DNA from: a virus
Length of the DNA stretch: 38,101 nt
Strand: one strand, 5' to 3'
Virus record (IMG/VR): IMGVR_UViG_3300038954_000529
Coordinates: 1 to 38,101 of that record
Notes under the pieces: generated by a model
Seen by the model: the letters and a program-made list of their open reading frames with translations, nothing else
The model's database searches: none
Told to the model about the DNA's origin: nothing
Translations under genes and position numbers: made by a program
Part shown: piece by piece, positions 7,665 through 15,215 of the stretch
How positions within the stretch are numbered: the first letter of the stretch is position 1
How the letters are laid out: each line of letters begins with the position of its first letter

Positions 7665-7954
7665 GGATGCACAGGCCTGCTGACGCGCTCACAGATGAGC
7701 TTCTGGGTCTTGATTCCCGGCAGGCGATGGATCGCGACAACGCGGTACTGCGCTTCGGTGCCGCCGCCTTCGTCGATGCCCAGGACGTCCTCGGGGCTCA
7801 CCGCCTCGTCGGCGTCCACCACCACGTCAATGGACTCGTCATGCACGGAGACAAACCCGAAAATGGTCACGGCATCCGCCAGCGACGCGGTCAGCTCCCC
7901 GTCGCTGTTGGACGGCGTGTTGGCGTAATGGGAGATCGGGTGCCGGGCGCTCAT
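7661..7954 (-). CDS. Head-tail adaptor (stopper-like) protein
   Basis: This 97-residue protein starts only a few bases after the end of the connector gene and is preceded by TAGGGG. It begins with SARHPISHYANTP and has a beta-rich core with ASLADAVTIFGFVSV and YRVVAIHRLPG. Size, content and position between connector and gp10-like genes fit a head closure or stopper protein. The sequence alone does not identify the family with certainty. Confidence 0.6.
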   Translation of the reverse strand: MSARHPISHYANTPSNSDGELTASLADAVTIFGFVSVHDESIDVVVDADEAVSPEDVLGIDEGGGTEAQYRVVAIHRLPGIKTQKLICERVSRPVHP

Positions 7955-7972
7955 GCCCCTAAATACGGCGGG
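7955..7972 (-). promoter_or_regulatory. CCGTATTTAGGGGC junction motif, copy 3
   Basis: The minus-strand sequence CCCGCCGTATTTAGGGGC covers the space between the connector stop (7980) and the adaptor start (7954). Its TAGGGG part can serve as the ribosome site of the adaptor gene, so at least part of this motif may be selected for translation rather than transcription. Confidence 0.35.
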
Positions 7973-7979
7973 CCTGAAC

Positions 7980-8528
7980 TCAGTGGATGGCGCGGCCGCG
8001 CTTGTACGCCTGCAGCTGGCGCATGATGTCGCTGTCGGCCAGCTTGCCCCAGGTGGCGAATGCCGGGCCGCCGCCGCTGACCTGCGGCGCGCCGGGGTTG
8101 TGGTAGGCGCGGTAGATGAGCTGCAGCATGATGGCCTTGAGTCCCGCAGGCACGGACGAATAGCCGGCGGTGTACGTCACCCGCCAGCGGTGGCGGCCTT
8201 TGCTCCAGCGGTCGTCGTCGAGGTAATTGCCGGCGCTGTCTTTCTTGCGGATTCCGTAGTCGCCGACCAGTTCGTAGTACTGCGTTTCGGTCGTGTCCAG
8301 CAGGTCCTGGACGTCGGCCACCGCGGTGATGGGGCGATGCGGCGGGATCAGCAGCACGCCGCCACCGTCGCAATCGTGCGATAGCCCGGACGTGCTGGAC
8401 AGCTTGATGCCGCACTCCCGCTCGATCCAGTCGTCCAGCCCGTCGAGTTCGATCTGCAGGACCGTGTCGCGAGCGCTGTGTCCGATGCCGATGACTTCCT
8501 TGGCCTGGGCCAGCGTAATCGTGCTCAT
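7980..8528 (-). CDS. Head-tail connector (gp6-like) protein
   Basis: The 182-residue product starts at an ATG overlapping the previous stop (ATGA). It begins with TLAQAKEVIGIGHSARDTVL, followed by LDGLDDWIERECG, the classic start of the HK97 gp6/SPP1 gp15 connector family, then IPPHRPITAVADV and a YTAGYSSVPAGLKAIMLQL segment near residue 125. These proteins form the ring below the portal. It is the first neck gene after the enzyme cassette, so head-tail gene order resumes here. Confidence 0.87.
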   Translation of the reverse strand: MSTITLAQAKEVIGIGHSARDTVLQIELDGLDDWIERECGIKLSSTSGLSHDCDGGGVLLIPPHRPITAVADVQDLLDTTETQYYELVGDYGIRKKDSAGNYLDDDRWSKGRHRWRVTYTAGYSSVPAGLKAIMLQLIYRAYHNPGAPQVSGGGPAFATWGKLADSDIMRQLQAYKRGRAIH

Positions 8529-8719
8529 GAGCCATCCTCCGGGCGCACATCGGCCGCCGCATCAATCCGCGCAATGACCTGGTCGGCCGGTCCGACGATG
8601 AACAGCAGGCCGCTGCGCATGTAGCGCCTGGCCAGGTGCTCGGCCATCACGTCGCGTTGTCCGATGCGCTTGGGGCGCATATTTATCGCCGTATTTTGCA
8701 GCCACTCGACGACCACCAT
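8525..8719 (-). CDS. Small unknown protein at end of the glycan cassette
   Basis: The 64-residue frame starts at an ATG overlapping the previous stop (TGATG) and ends overlapping the connector start, so it fills the space exactly. It has MVVVEWLQNTAINM, an Arg-rich middle, and GLLFIVGPADQVIARIDA. It has a neck-gene-like length and may belong to the virion group rather than to the enzymes. No family was recognised. Confidence 0.6.
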   Translation of the reverse strand: MVVVEWLQNTAINMRPKRIGQRDVMAEHLARRYMRSGLLFIVGPADQVIARIDAAADVRPEDGS

Positions 8720-9405
8720 CAGTGCCACTCCAGCGGAAAGCCCGCAGCCTTGCGCGCCTCATACGTCTGCTTGTCCCGGCCGTTGTCCCGGTCGTTGGCG
8801 CGATACAGCGCATCGCCGGCCACGCGCCGGTCGTTGCCCGGGTGGGCGTGCCGGATCAGCAGCATGTCGACGTACGCCGACCGGCCCAGCCGCTGCGACA
8901 CGTCCTGGAACTCGTTGTCGCACCACAGCGACCGGTATTCCGGGTGGTAGACGTAGCCGAAACGGTTCCAGTACTTCCGGCCCATGATCGGCAGCGTGTT
9001 GAGCACCCGGCCGGTGTAGCCGTCGTTGAGATGCAGCACGCCGTCGCCGTCTGCAAAGTGCTGCTGCAGCAGGCTTGCGACCAGGTCGTCCCATCCGCGG
9101 GCGACGGCCAGCATGTCGTCGGCGGCCAGGACCAGGATGTCGGGGTGCTCCGCGGACATCACCGCTTGTGCCGCGGCGTTGATGGCGCCGATCTTGGTGT
9201 TGTTGGCAAAACTGGTGGTGACGATGGCGTCAGGCGCCACGCTGCGGACCGCGTCGCCGACGCCGGCCATCGCGTCGTCGTCTTCGTCGACCACCACGGA
9301 ATAGATGATGTCGTGCCGGCCGCTTTGCCGTGCAATCCACCCTTGCAGCGCCGGGTAAAACAGGTGCGGGCGTCCGCGCGTCGGCCAGGCCACGGCTATC
9401 TTCAT
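8719..9405 (-). CDS. GT-A-like glycosyltransferase
   Basis: The 228-residue protein begins KIAVAWPTRGRPHLF, the usual first strand of a GT-A nucleotide-sugar binding fold. VVVDEDDDAM and DILVLAADDMLAV show acidic motifs expected at the metal and nucleotide site (around residues 38-47 and 90-102). A late conserved-looking stretch, YVYHPEYRSLWCDNEF, would contact the acceptor. The start overlaps the previous gene's stop (ATGA). It is probably a transferase acting in the same glycan pathway as its neighbours; donor and acceptor cannot be told. Confidence 0.7.
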   Translation of the reverse strand: MKIAVAWPTRGRPHLFYPALQGWIARQSGRHDIIYSVVVDEDDDAMAGVGDAVRSVAPDAIVTTSFANNTKIGAINAAAQAVMSAEHPDILVLAADDMLAVARGWDDLVASLLQQHFADGDGVLHLNDGYTGRVLNTLPIMGRKYWNRFGYVYHPEYRSLWCDNEFQDVSQRLGRSAYVDMLLIRHAHPGNDRRVAGDALYRANDRDNGRDKQTYEARKAAGFPLEWH

Positions 9406-10013
9406 GCGGGCCTCCGCTGCTGCGTCGCCGTGCCGCTGGGGCTGAAGCGGTAGTAGTAGACCACGTCCGACACTTCCACCTGCCGGCGCAGCTTGCCCTG
9501 GGCCTGCACGCGCCCGGCAAACTGCGCGTCTTCTCCGCAGTCAATTTCGGGAAACCTCGCAGCCAAAGCGATGTCGCGGCGCATCGGGTTGAGGTGGTTC
9601 GGGCGGCGAAAGTAGGTGCCCTCCGGATGCACGCCGTCGCGCTGGTACTGCAGCGAATGATGGAACAGGCGCGCGCTGCGCTCGTCGCCGTCGACAGTGA
9701 GTTCCCCCCAGATCCCCACCACGTCGGGCTCGCCGCGCAGCGCGGCCAGAATCAGTTCCACGTAATCCGATGACACCCAGTCGTCGTCGTCGACAAAAGC
9801 GACATAGCGACCACGCGCCTCGCGCAGCAGCCCATTGCGCTTGCCGCCGACGCTCGCCTGGCCGTCGTCGACGCGCACCAACACTTCCACCGGCAGCGCC
9901 CCGCCGAAGTCGGTCGCCTGCATGATCTGCGCGTGGAGGTGCTTGCGCAGGCGCGTCAGCATCTGAGCGCGGCTGCGCAGGCTGCAGATAAGGATGGACA
10001 GAATCGGCGGCAT
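9402..10013 (-). CDS. Family 2-like glycosyltransferase
   Basis: The 203-residue product starts PPILSILICSLRSRAQ, typical of a GT2 transferase. It has a GGKRNGLLREARGRYVAFVD core followed by the DDDD metal motif (about residues 72-78), and later MRRDIALAARFPEIDCGED, where the acidic pair fits the acceptor/catalytic ED motif of GT2 enzymes. It is a soluble, single-domain enzyme without membrane segments. It sits between two other GT-A-like genes with short or overlapping spacing, so co-expression is likely. Confidence 0.82.
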   Translation of the reverse strand: MPPILSILICSLRSRAQMLTRLRKHLHAQIMQATDFGGALPVEVLVRVDDGQASVGGKRNGLLREARGRYVAFVDDDDWVSSDYVELILAALRGEPDVVGIWGELTVDGDERSARLFHHSLQYQRDGVHPEGTYFRRPNHLNPMRRDIALAARFPEIDCGEDAQFAGRVQAQGKLRRQVEVSDVVYYYRFSPSGTATQQRRPA

Positions 10014-10015
10014 GA

Positions 10016-10744
10016 TCAGATGCCCTGGGCGACGATAATGGCCTGGTCGAACGGCGGCGTGTCCGGGCGCGCGCCGTTTCGCCAGACGGCAAACTGCTCG
10101 GCCGCATTGCCGTAAGGAAGGCCCAGGCGCGCAATCAGGATGCTGGCGCAGGTCTGGTCGTGGCGGTGCCCGGGCCAGATTTGCGGCAGCGACGTTGGCA
10201 TCAGCGGCAGCGATTCGCGATACGCTCGGGTGTGTTCCGGATGCCGCCACGGGCCGCGGAAGCAGCCGGCCTTCGCTGCGTCGGCCATGCCTGACAGGAA
10301 CGCCTGCGATTTGGCGCCGGCCACATCGAGGCCGAAGCCGATCGCGTAGTTCAGCGGGATCCGGTGGGCTTCTTCACGCCGCAGGCTGTGCCACGCCAGG
10401 CATTCGTCGGTCGACCACTGCCCAACCGTCCAGGCGTCCCCGATGATCCACGCACCGTCGCGCGCCAGACGTTCAAAGATCGGCGCCAGCGGCCGCACCG
10501 CCCAGCAGCTCGCGTCGAGCCACAAGACCAGCTCCGCACCCTGGCGCTGCGCTTCGCGGATGGCGTGCAGCTTGAATTCGTACGGTGACTGCTGATGCGT
10601 GGGCGACTGCGGCGGATAGTCGTCGCGGTATAGCCACCGCAGGCCGCTGAAGCCGACTTGGTCCAGAGACTTCTCCAGACGATCGACGCCTTCCGGATAC
10701 CGGCCGCCGACGCCCACACTGACCACTGCGCACTTGCGTTCCAT
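10016..10744 (-). CDS. GT-A-like putative glycosyltransferase
   Basis: The 242-residue product starts MERKCAVVSVGVGGRYPEGV. The segment GAELVLWLDASCWAVRPLAPI contains a DAS triplet in the position of the DXD metal motif of GT-A enzymes, and GHRHDQTCASILIARLGL resembles the late HDQ motif of such folds. There is no membrane segment. It follows the sulfotransferase by about 30 bases and uses an ATG at 10744 with AGGGG-like upstream sequence. It is best called a putative sugar transferase of the same cassette. No named family is certain. Confidence 0.6.
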   Translation of the reverse strand: MERKCAVVSVGVGGRYPEGVDRLEKSLDQVGFSGLRWLYRDDYPPQSPTHQQSPYEFKLHAIREAQRQGAELVLWLDASCWAVRPLAPIFERLARDGAWIIGDAWTVGQWSTDECLAWHSLRREEAHRIPLNYAIGFGLDVAGAKSQAFLSGMADAAKAGCFRGPWRHPEHTRAYRESLPLMPTSLPQIWPGHRHDQTCASILIARLGLPYGNAAEQFAVWRNGARPDTPPFDQAIIVAQGI

Positions 10745-10769
10745 GCTTGCCCCTGTGGCTTTTGCTGAC

Positions 10770-10782
10770 GCCTCTAAATACG
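10770..10782 (-). promoter_or_regulatory. CGTATTTAGAGGC junction motif, copy 4
   Basis: The sequence CGTATTTAGAGGC includes the last codons and the stop of the sulfotransferase gene. It lies just upstream of nothing but the gene ending there, about 30 bases after the start of the putative transferase on the other side. It matches the other junction motifs, but coding constraints may explain it. Confidence 0.25.
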
Positions 10783-11460
10783 TTCCCACTGCGGCGCCCA
10801 GACATCGCACACCTCGTCGTAGAGCACGTGCCATGCCGGGCGCCGGCGACGGTAGGCGCGGCGCAGTTCGGCTTCGTCGCCGCGCGTCAGGCGACTGTGC
10901 TTGACCTGCAGCTCATGCGGCGCCTGGATCGACGGCTTGCCCAGCCTGGCGGCCAGCGCGTCGAGGCATTGCTGATAGCGTTCGACAATACCCACAAACA
11001 GGAAATCGCGCATGCCCGGTTCGAACCGTGCCGGAAGCCACATAAACCAGTGCACCGGGCACGTGCTCACGAACCGTTCCAGCGATTCGGCGTAGTGGCT
11101 CAGCCGGTGGTCTGCCTTGCCGTGAAACCCGATGGTTCCGCCGGCGGTCTTGCGCCAGTAGTCAAACAGAGACCGCAATTGTTCGAACGGATCGCGCAGG
11201 AACGTGACGTACTGCCCCGCGGGGATCTCCGCCGGCGGATTGCAGACAAAGTCCTGCCCTGCTGCATCCTTGCCCCACAGCCGGTCGAAGTGACCGGACC
11301 AGACCTTCGGGTGCGGCGCCCGCAGGATCTGCCACGGCATCACCGGCTTGACCTGGTCCGCGCCGAACCATCGCCGGAACGCTTCGCGCAGCGACGTGCC
11401 GCCGGTCTTGGGCACGTGCAGGTGCAGGATAGGCTGTGCGGGGTCGTACGCGCGCGGCAT
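10774..11460 (-). CDS. Sulfotransferase (PAPS-dependent)
   Basis: The 228-residue product begins with HLHVPKTGGTSLREAF (about residues 13-28), the 5'-phosphosulfate loop of sulfotransferases, with the catalytic-type Lys. FLRDPFEQLRSLFDY (near residue 88) gives the 3'-phosphate loop with Arg and Ser. It resembles the family of carbohydrate 2-O-sulfotransferases that act on sugars, here without a membrane anchor, so it should act in the cytosol. PAPS would come from the host. It starts two bases after the preceding methyltransferase. A sugar sulfotransferase in a phage late operon is rare as far as I know. Confidence 0.87.
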   Translation of the reverse strand: MPRAYDPAQPILHLHVPKTGGTSLREAFRRWFGADQVKPVMPWQILRAPHPKVWSGHFDRLWGKDAAGQDFVCNPPAEIPAGQYVTFLRDPFEQLRSLFDYWRKTAGGTIGFHGKADHRLSHYAESLERFVSTCPVHWFMWLPARFEPGMRDFLFVGIVERYQQCLDALAARLGKPSIQAPHELQVKHSRLTRGDEAELRRAYRRRRPAWHVLYDEVCDVWAPQWERI

Positions 11461-11462
11461 GG

Positions 11463-12077
11463 CTACTCCGCAAACAGATCCACGTTGGCGGCCAGGACTG
11501 AAGCCGAAGGCGTGCGGCCGGCGCCGCGCCGCATGATCGCCTGCACTTCGCCGCCGGTGCTGGTGTTGCCCATGGCGAAGTCCGTGCCGGCATGCAGCAG
11601 CTCGTCGCCGCAGATGTCGGCCAGCGTCCGGAACGTCTGCAGCGTGGCGTAGTGGTTGCCGTGTCCTGGCCAGTGCCCCTGCATCGGCCAGTTGTGGATC
11701 ATCAAACCGCCGACGCGGCAGACGGTGCGGATGTTGCGCAGCGCATGGCACGCGTTCCTGGTGTGCTCCAGCGTGCCGCAGTTGGTCACCACGTCGTATT
11801 CGGCCGGCAGCGCCCGCTTGACCAGTTCGTTGCGCAGCGAGCGGCAACACAAATCGATGTCCTGCGCGCCGTCTTGCCCGTTGAGGTCCACGCTGACGTG
11901 TTCGACGCCGCGCGCCTGCCACCAGGGCCTGGCCGGCGCGTCGTGGCAGGCGATGCGGCGGTCGTCCAGGTAGAGGTGCTGGTTGCCCAGCTCCAGCATG
12001 CGGAGGCCCTGCAGCGGCAGGTCGGCCTGTTCCAGTCCGCGCATGATCAAAGCCAGGGATTTGGTGGTGATGCCCAT
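11463..12077 (-). CDS. Class I SAM-dependent methyltransferase
   Basis: The 204-residue product contains GLRMLELGNQHLYLDD (about residue 24-39), a motif I-like strand-loop, then VEHVSVDLNGQDGAQDIDL for motif II and YDVVTNCGTLEHTRN, the motif IV region common in small-molecule methyltransferases. The C-terminal part has VCRVGGLMIHNWP, as in motif VI. It lies between an FkbM methyltransferase and a sulfotransferase. A sugar O-methyltransferase role is plausible; the target is unknown. It is cytosolic and starts at ATG 12077, 28 bases after the FkbM gene. Confidence 0.75.
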   Translation of the reverse strand: MGITTKSLALIMRGLEQADLPLQGLRMLELGNQHLYLDDRRIACHDAPARPWWQARGVEHVSVDLNGQDGAQDIDLCCRSLRNELVKRALPAEYDVVTNCGTLEHTRNACHALRNIRTVCRVGGLMIHNWPMQGHWPGHGNHYATLQTFRTLADICGDELLHAGTDFAMGNTSTGGEVQAIMRRGAGRTPSASVLAANVDLFAE

Positions 12078-12104
12078 GCAATGCTCCGAATTGAAGTGGA
12101 AACG

Positions 12105-12695
12105 CTAACGCTTCAGGATCAGGTTCTCCGGCGTACGGTGGTGTTGCTTGAAGCCGTTGCGTTTGGCCCAGTCGCGTACGCGCGCAGCGTGGGCGTCGAA
12201 TTCGACGACGACCATCTGCAGGCGCGGCAGGCGCGCAATCGGCATGGCTTCCAGCAGGGCGACCGAGTCGCCTTCGGTGTCGAGGTCCACCAGGTCAAAG
12301 TCTGTGCCGTGTTGGTCGAGCAACTGATTCCAGGTGATGCAGGCGACCGGGTACGTTTCGAACCGGACGTTGTGGCCGCGCCACTGGCGGACGTGGTTTT
12401 CGTCGAAGGTGCTCACCGCATCCGGCGTGCAGGACATGTTCCGGACGCCCGCATCAAACGCCAACGCGGCCTGCAGAATGACGACCTGCGGGAAGTCGGC
12501 CATGTTGCGTTCGAGCCCGGCCAGCACGGGCGGGGATGGTTCCAGCATCACGCCGGACCAGCCCAGCTCGGCCAGGCGGCGGGTGTTGGAGAAGGTGAGG
12601 CCGTCGTAGGCGCCGACATCGAGGAAGCGGCCGGCGCCCTGACGCGGCTGGAAGTAGTCGAGGATGACCTGTTCTTCATCTCGCTGCGAATACAC
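12105..12695 (-). CDS. FkbM-family methyltransferase
   Basis: The 196-residue protein shows the FkbM pattern: GRFLDVGAYDGLTFSNT (about residues 22-38) for SAM binding, GWSGVMLEPSPPVLAGL, and FDLVDLDTEGDSVALLEAM near residue 138. FkbM enzymes methylate hydroxyls of small molecules and often sugars in surface glycan clusters. It starts with GTG directly after the stop of the long glycosyltransferase frame and has GGAGGG upstream. It is likely part of the glycan decoration pathway. Confidence 0.9.
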   Translation of the reverse strand: MYSQRDEEQVILDYFQPRQGAGRFLDVGAYDGLTFSNTRRLAELGWSGVMLEPSPPVLAGLERNMADFPQVVILQAALAFDAGVRNMSCTPDAVSTFDENHVRQWRGHNVRFETYPVACITWNQLLDQHGTDFDLVDLDTEGDSVALLEAMPIARLPRLQMVVVEFDAHAARVRDWAKRNGFKQHHRTPENLILKR

Positions 12696-15128
12696 TCAGC
12701 GGCCCTCCGTTGCGGGGGCCGCGCCGTCTACTACTGCGTGGGCGGCTCCACCGGTTCCATGTAAAGCCCGTGCTCCGTCTCGTAGACGCGCATCGGGACC
12801 TTGCGGCTCTTGCGGCCGTCCACGTCCATCCGCACCTTGCTTGGCATCGCTCGTCGTTCCGGCTGCGTCTGCCGCCACATCAGCGCGGCCACACACAGAC
12901 CGAACGCGAGCGCCGCCAGCACTGCCAGAGTGAGCAAGATCATGCGCTGCATTCCACACCTCACGCACCAAATCCGGGACATGCCAATCGATCCGTTCTA
13001 CCACGCCCTGCTCGCCGGGCACAGGACCGCACTGGCCGTTCCAGTCCAGCCAGGCGCGCTCCTGGGCGGTGTGGCCTTCGACCGCCGCGTAGAATTGCTT
13101 CTTGGCGGCCATGCGCGCCCGCGGCAGGCAGTGGCCGAGATGGTAGAGCACGCAAGCGTCGCGCAGATCGCGCACCGTGGCCACGTTGTCGTCGCGCGAC
13201 CACAGCGGACGTCCGGTGTGATCGGTCGGGAAGACGTGCGTCTTCCATTGGTTCGAGTACCGCCAGGGCACGCAGCGAACGTGCGGCCAGATGGCGCCCT
13301 GGACGCGGCAGTCCAGCCCGATTTCGCGCACCGGCTGGCCCCATCGCGCGGGGCGGCCGGGCGTGAGGATGTGGTGATCGAGGTCGTGCCAGGGCGTGAC
13401 CGCCAGCGGCGCACCGCCGCGGATACGGCCGTCGCGCAACGCCTTGACGTAGTGCTCGAACCCGGTCCAGATTTCGTCGCCGTCCAAGATCAGGAGGTAA
13501 TTGCCGGTGGCGTGGCGCAGGCATGCTTTGCGCATCGCGATCCGGCAGGAGTCTTCGCCGGCCTGGTCCCTTGTGGTAATTGCGCCGTGCCACAGGTTAA
13601 ACGGGGCACGGACCATGCGAATCTTGCGCTCGGGATCCGGGAACGCCTCGATCTGCTGCAGCGTGTCGTCTTCCGGCCATTCCCAGATGGCTTCGCGGCC
13701 GTAGGCGATGATGATTTCGTGGACGTGTCCGTAGATGGACGCGAGCGCGGCCTTGACGGTGGGGCCGCAGAACCAGGCGTTCATGATGGCGGTGATGCGA
13801 ATGCCACCAAATTGCGACCGCGTATTGAGCCACGGTACATAAAAGCAGTGTGGCTCGCCGCCTGCACAGTACTGCAGGTGTCCCAACTGAAAGCGCATCT
13901 TCTCCAGGCCGTGACGTTTCCGGTAGAGTGGCGAGTTCTTGCCGAGTTTAGCCGTCGGCGTTTGAGCAATTGTGTGCGCCTTGGCGACAAATTCATCGTC
14001 GTCTGCATCGCACGGAACGAAATCCCAGCCCGATCCCGGACCGTGTTCGTCCATCGTGACCGGCAATTTCCAGCCCACGCCAGGCGCGCCGACACACCGC
14101 GCTTCGGCAATCACCATGCCCCAGCCTTCAAACTCAGACGGCGCCAGAACAGCCTCCGCATCCATCATCAGCCGGTATTTCGTCGCGTCGTTTACGCCGT
14201 CGAAGCGGTGAATCTTGTGCTGCGGATCCGTGCTGCCCGGGTGTTCGGTGCAGGTGCCGATCGCCACCAAATCCATCTGGCCGGGATACTCGCGCGCGAC
14301 GCGCCAGGCGAGGTCCCAGCGTTTATGCGGCACGCCGCGGCCGCAGGCGACGACGTAGCGCCGGCCGCGCAGCGGTTCGGGGAGTTCCAGCTTCTGGGCC
14401 TCGTCGATCGCGTGATCATTGACTGCGGGCGGCAGCACCTGGACCGGCGGGCACTGGTCGCCCAGGTCCAGCCATTCGCGGAAGTACCGGGCGGACAGGT
14501 CGCTGTTGCAGAGCACGAGGTCCGCGCCGGCGTAGACGTCGCGGTACTGGTCGTGGTGGGCGTAGTCGCGGGCCAGTCCCTGATGATGTTCGGCGCACCA
14601 GTTCGGCGTTTCGAAGTTCCAGGCGATCAGCGGAATCGCGCGTTCGTGCGCCAGGCGCAGCGCGCGGCGCGACGTCGGGTGCTTGCCTTCGCAGATGACC
14701 ACGTCCCAGTCCGGCACGTGGTCCGGTTCGCCGCGGAGGAAATGGAGGTTGTCGCGTGCCGGGTAATCGTCGAGCCACGCCGGCCGGGCATCTTCGCTGC
14801 AGATCGTGACGTCGTGGCCGTTGGCGGCCAGGCACCAGGCCATCTGGCAGATGTGAATGCGTCCGCCGCTGTAGTGCCGGGACAGGCGCAGCCAGACGAG
14901 CACCCGCTGGCGTCCGGCCATGACATCGCCCAACTGCAGTTGCGGCGTCTGCGTCACGTCTCGCCGTCTGGTTTCTGCCGGTCCCTCCATTTCGACCGGC
15001 ACACGGCTGACGTAGCCGGCGTCGCTTAACTCGTTCAGCGTGATTTTGTCGTCGATCCGCACGACCCAGTTGGGGCGCTGGACGCAGCCGAGGAAGCTGA
15101 ACTTGCGCAGGACGCGGTGCAGAGACAT
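12696..15128 (-). CDS. GT4-GT2 fusion glycosyltransferase
   Basis: The open frame gives 810 residues. The N-terminal part (about residues 70-430) is a GT4-like GT-B enzyme, with RVLVWLRLSRHYSGGRIH, ADLVLCNSDLSARYF, CGRGVPHKRWDLAWRVA and APSEFEGWGMVIAEA (the E-x7-E donor site). The second part (about residues 445-720) is a GT2-like enzyme with ITAIMNAWFCGPTVKAA and LLILDGDEIWTGFEHYV, the DGDE metal site. Two linked sugar additions are implied. The start has AAAGG upstream. The last 80 residues look out of frame, because a separate membrane ORF (12731-12952) lies there in another frame. So the natural end may be close to 12960, with a lost stop. Confidence 0.85.
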   Translation of the reverse strand: MSLHRVLRKFSFLGCVQRPNWVVRIDDKITLNELSDAGYVSRVPVEMEGPAETRRRDVTQTPQLQLGDVMAGRQRVLVWLRLSRHYSGGRIHICQMAWCLAANGHDVTICSEDARPAWLDDYPARDNLHFLRGEPDHVPDWDVVICEGKHPTSRRALRLAHERAIPLIAWNFETPNWCAEHHQGLARDYAHHDQYRDVYAGADLVLCNSDLSARYFREWLDLGDQCPPVQVLPPAVNDHAIDEAQKLELPEPLRGRRYVVACGRGVPHKRWDLAWRVAREYPGQMDLVAIGTCTEHPGSTDPQHKIHRFDGVNDATKYRLMMDAEAVLAPSEFEGWGMVIAEARCVGAPGVGWKLPVTMDEHGPGSGWDFVPCDADDDEFVAKAHTIAQTPTAKLGKNSPLYRKRHGLEKMRFQLGHLQYCAGGEPHCFYVPWLNTRSQFGGIRITAIMNAWFCGPTVKAALASIYGHVHEIIIAYGREAIWEWPEDDTLQQIEAFPDPERKIRMVRAPFNLWHGAITTRDQAGEDSCRIAMRKACLRHATGNYLLILDGDEIWTGFEHYVKALRDGRIRGGAPLAVTPWHDLDHHILTPGRPARWGQPVREIGLDCRVQGAIWPHVRCVPWRYSNQWKTHVFPTDHTGRPLWSRDDNVATVRDLRDACVLYHLGHCLPRARMAAKKQFYAAVEGHTAQERAWLDWNGQCGPVPGEQGVVERIDWHVPDLVREVWNAAHDLAHSGSAGGARVRSVCGRADVAADAAGTTSDAKQGADGRGRPQEPQGPDARLRDGARALHGTGGAAHAVVDGAAPATEGR
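12731..12952 (-). CDS. Small single-pass membrane protein
   Basis: The 73-residue product starts MQRM after GAGGTG and has a hydrophobic segment, LLTLAVLAALAFGLCVAALM, followed by a charged soluble tail (RRAMPSKVRMDVDGRKSRKVP) and Glu/Pro at the end. It overlaps, in a different frame, the last part of the glycosyltransferase gene. Its amino acid content looks more natural than the shared frame, so it is probably real. It could anchor or help the transferases at the membrane, but there is no direct sign of this. Function unknown. Confidence 0.6.
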   Translation of the reverse strand: MQRMILLTLAVLAALAFGLCVAALMWRQTQPERRAMPSKVRMDVDGRKSRKVPMRVYETEHGLYMEPVEPPTQ

Positions 15129-15141
15129 GGGGGGCCTTTCC

Positions 15142-15172
15142 AATGCGGAATGGGGAATGGGGAATGAGGAAT
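15142..15172. repeat. GGAATGS heptamer array
   Basis: The plus strand reads in steps of seven, GGAATGG with one GGAATGA, between the capsid stop and the glycosyltransferase start. It is a gene-junction copy of a dispersed family. Confidence 0.8.
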
Positions 15173-15215
15173 CCGGGCGCCGCGGCGCGACGCCCGGGGG
15201 ATTTAGCTACGTGGG

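Noticed and set aside
12801-15029. Plus-strand open frame of about 742 residues
   Set aside because: It mirrors the glycosyltransferase gene and has no ribosome site or domain. High GC leaves antisense frames open.
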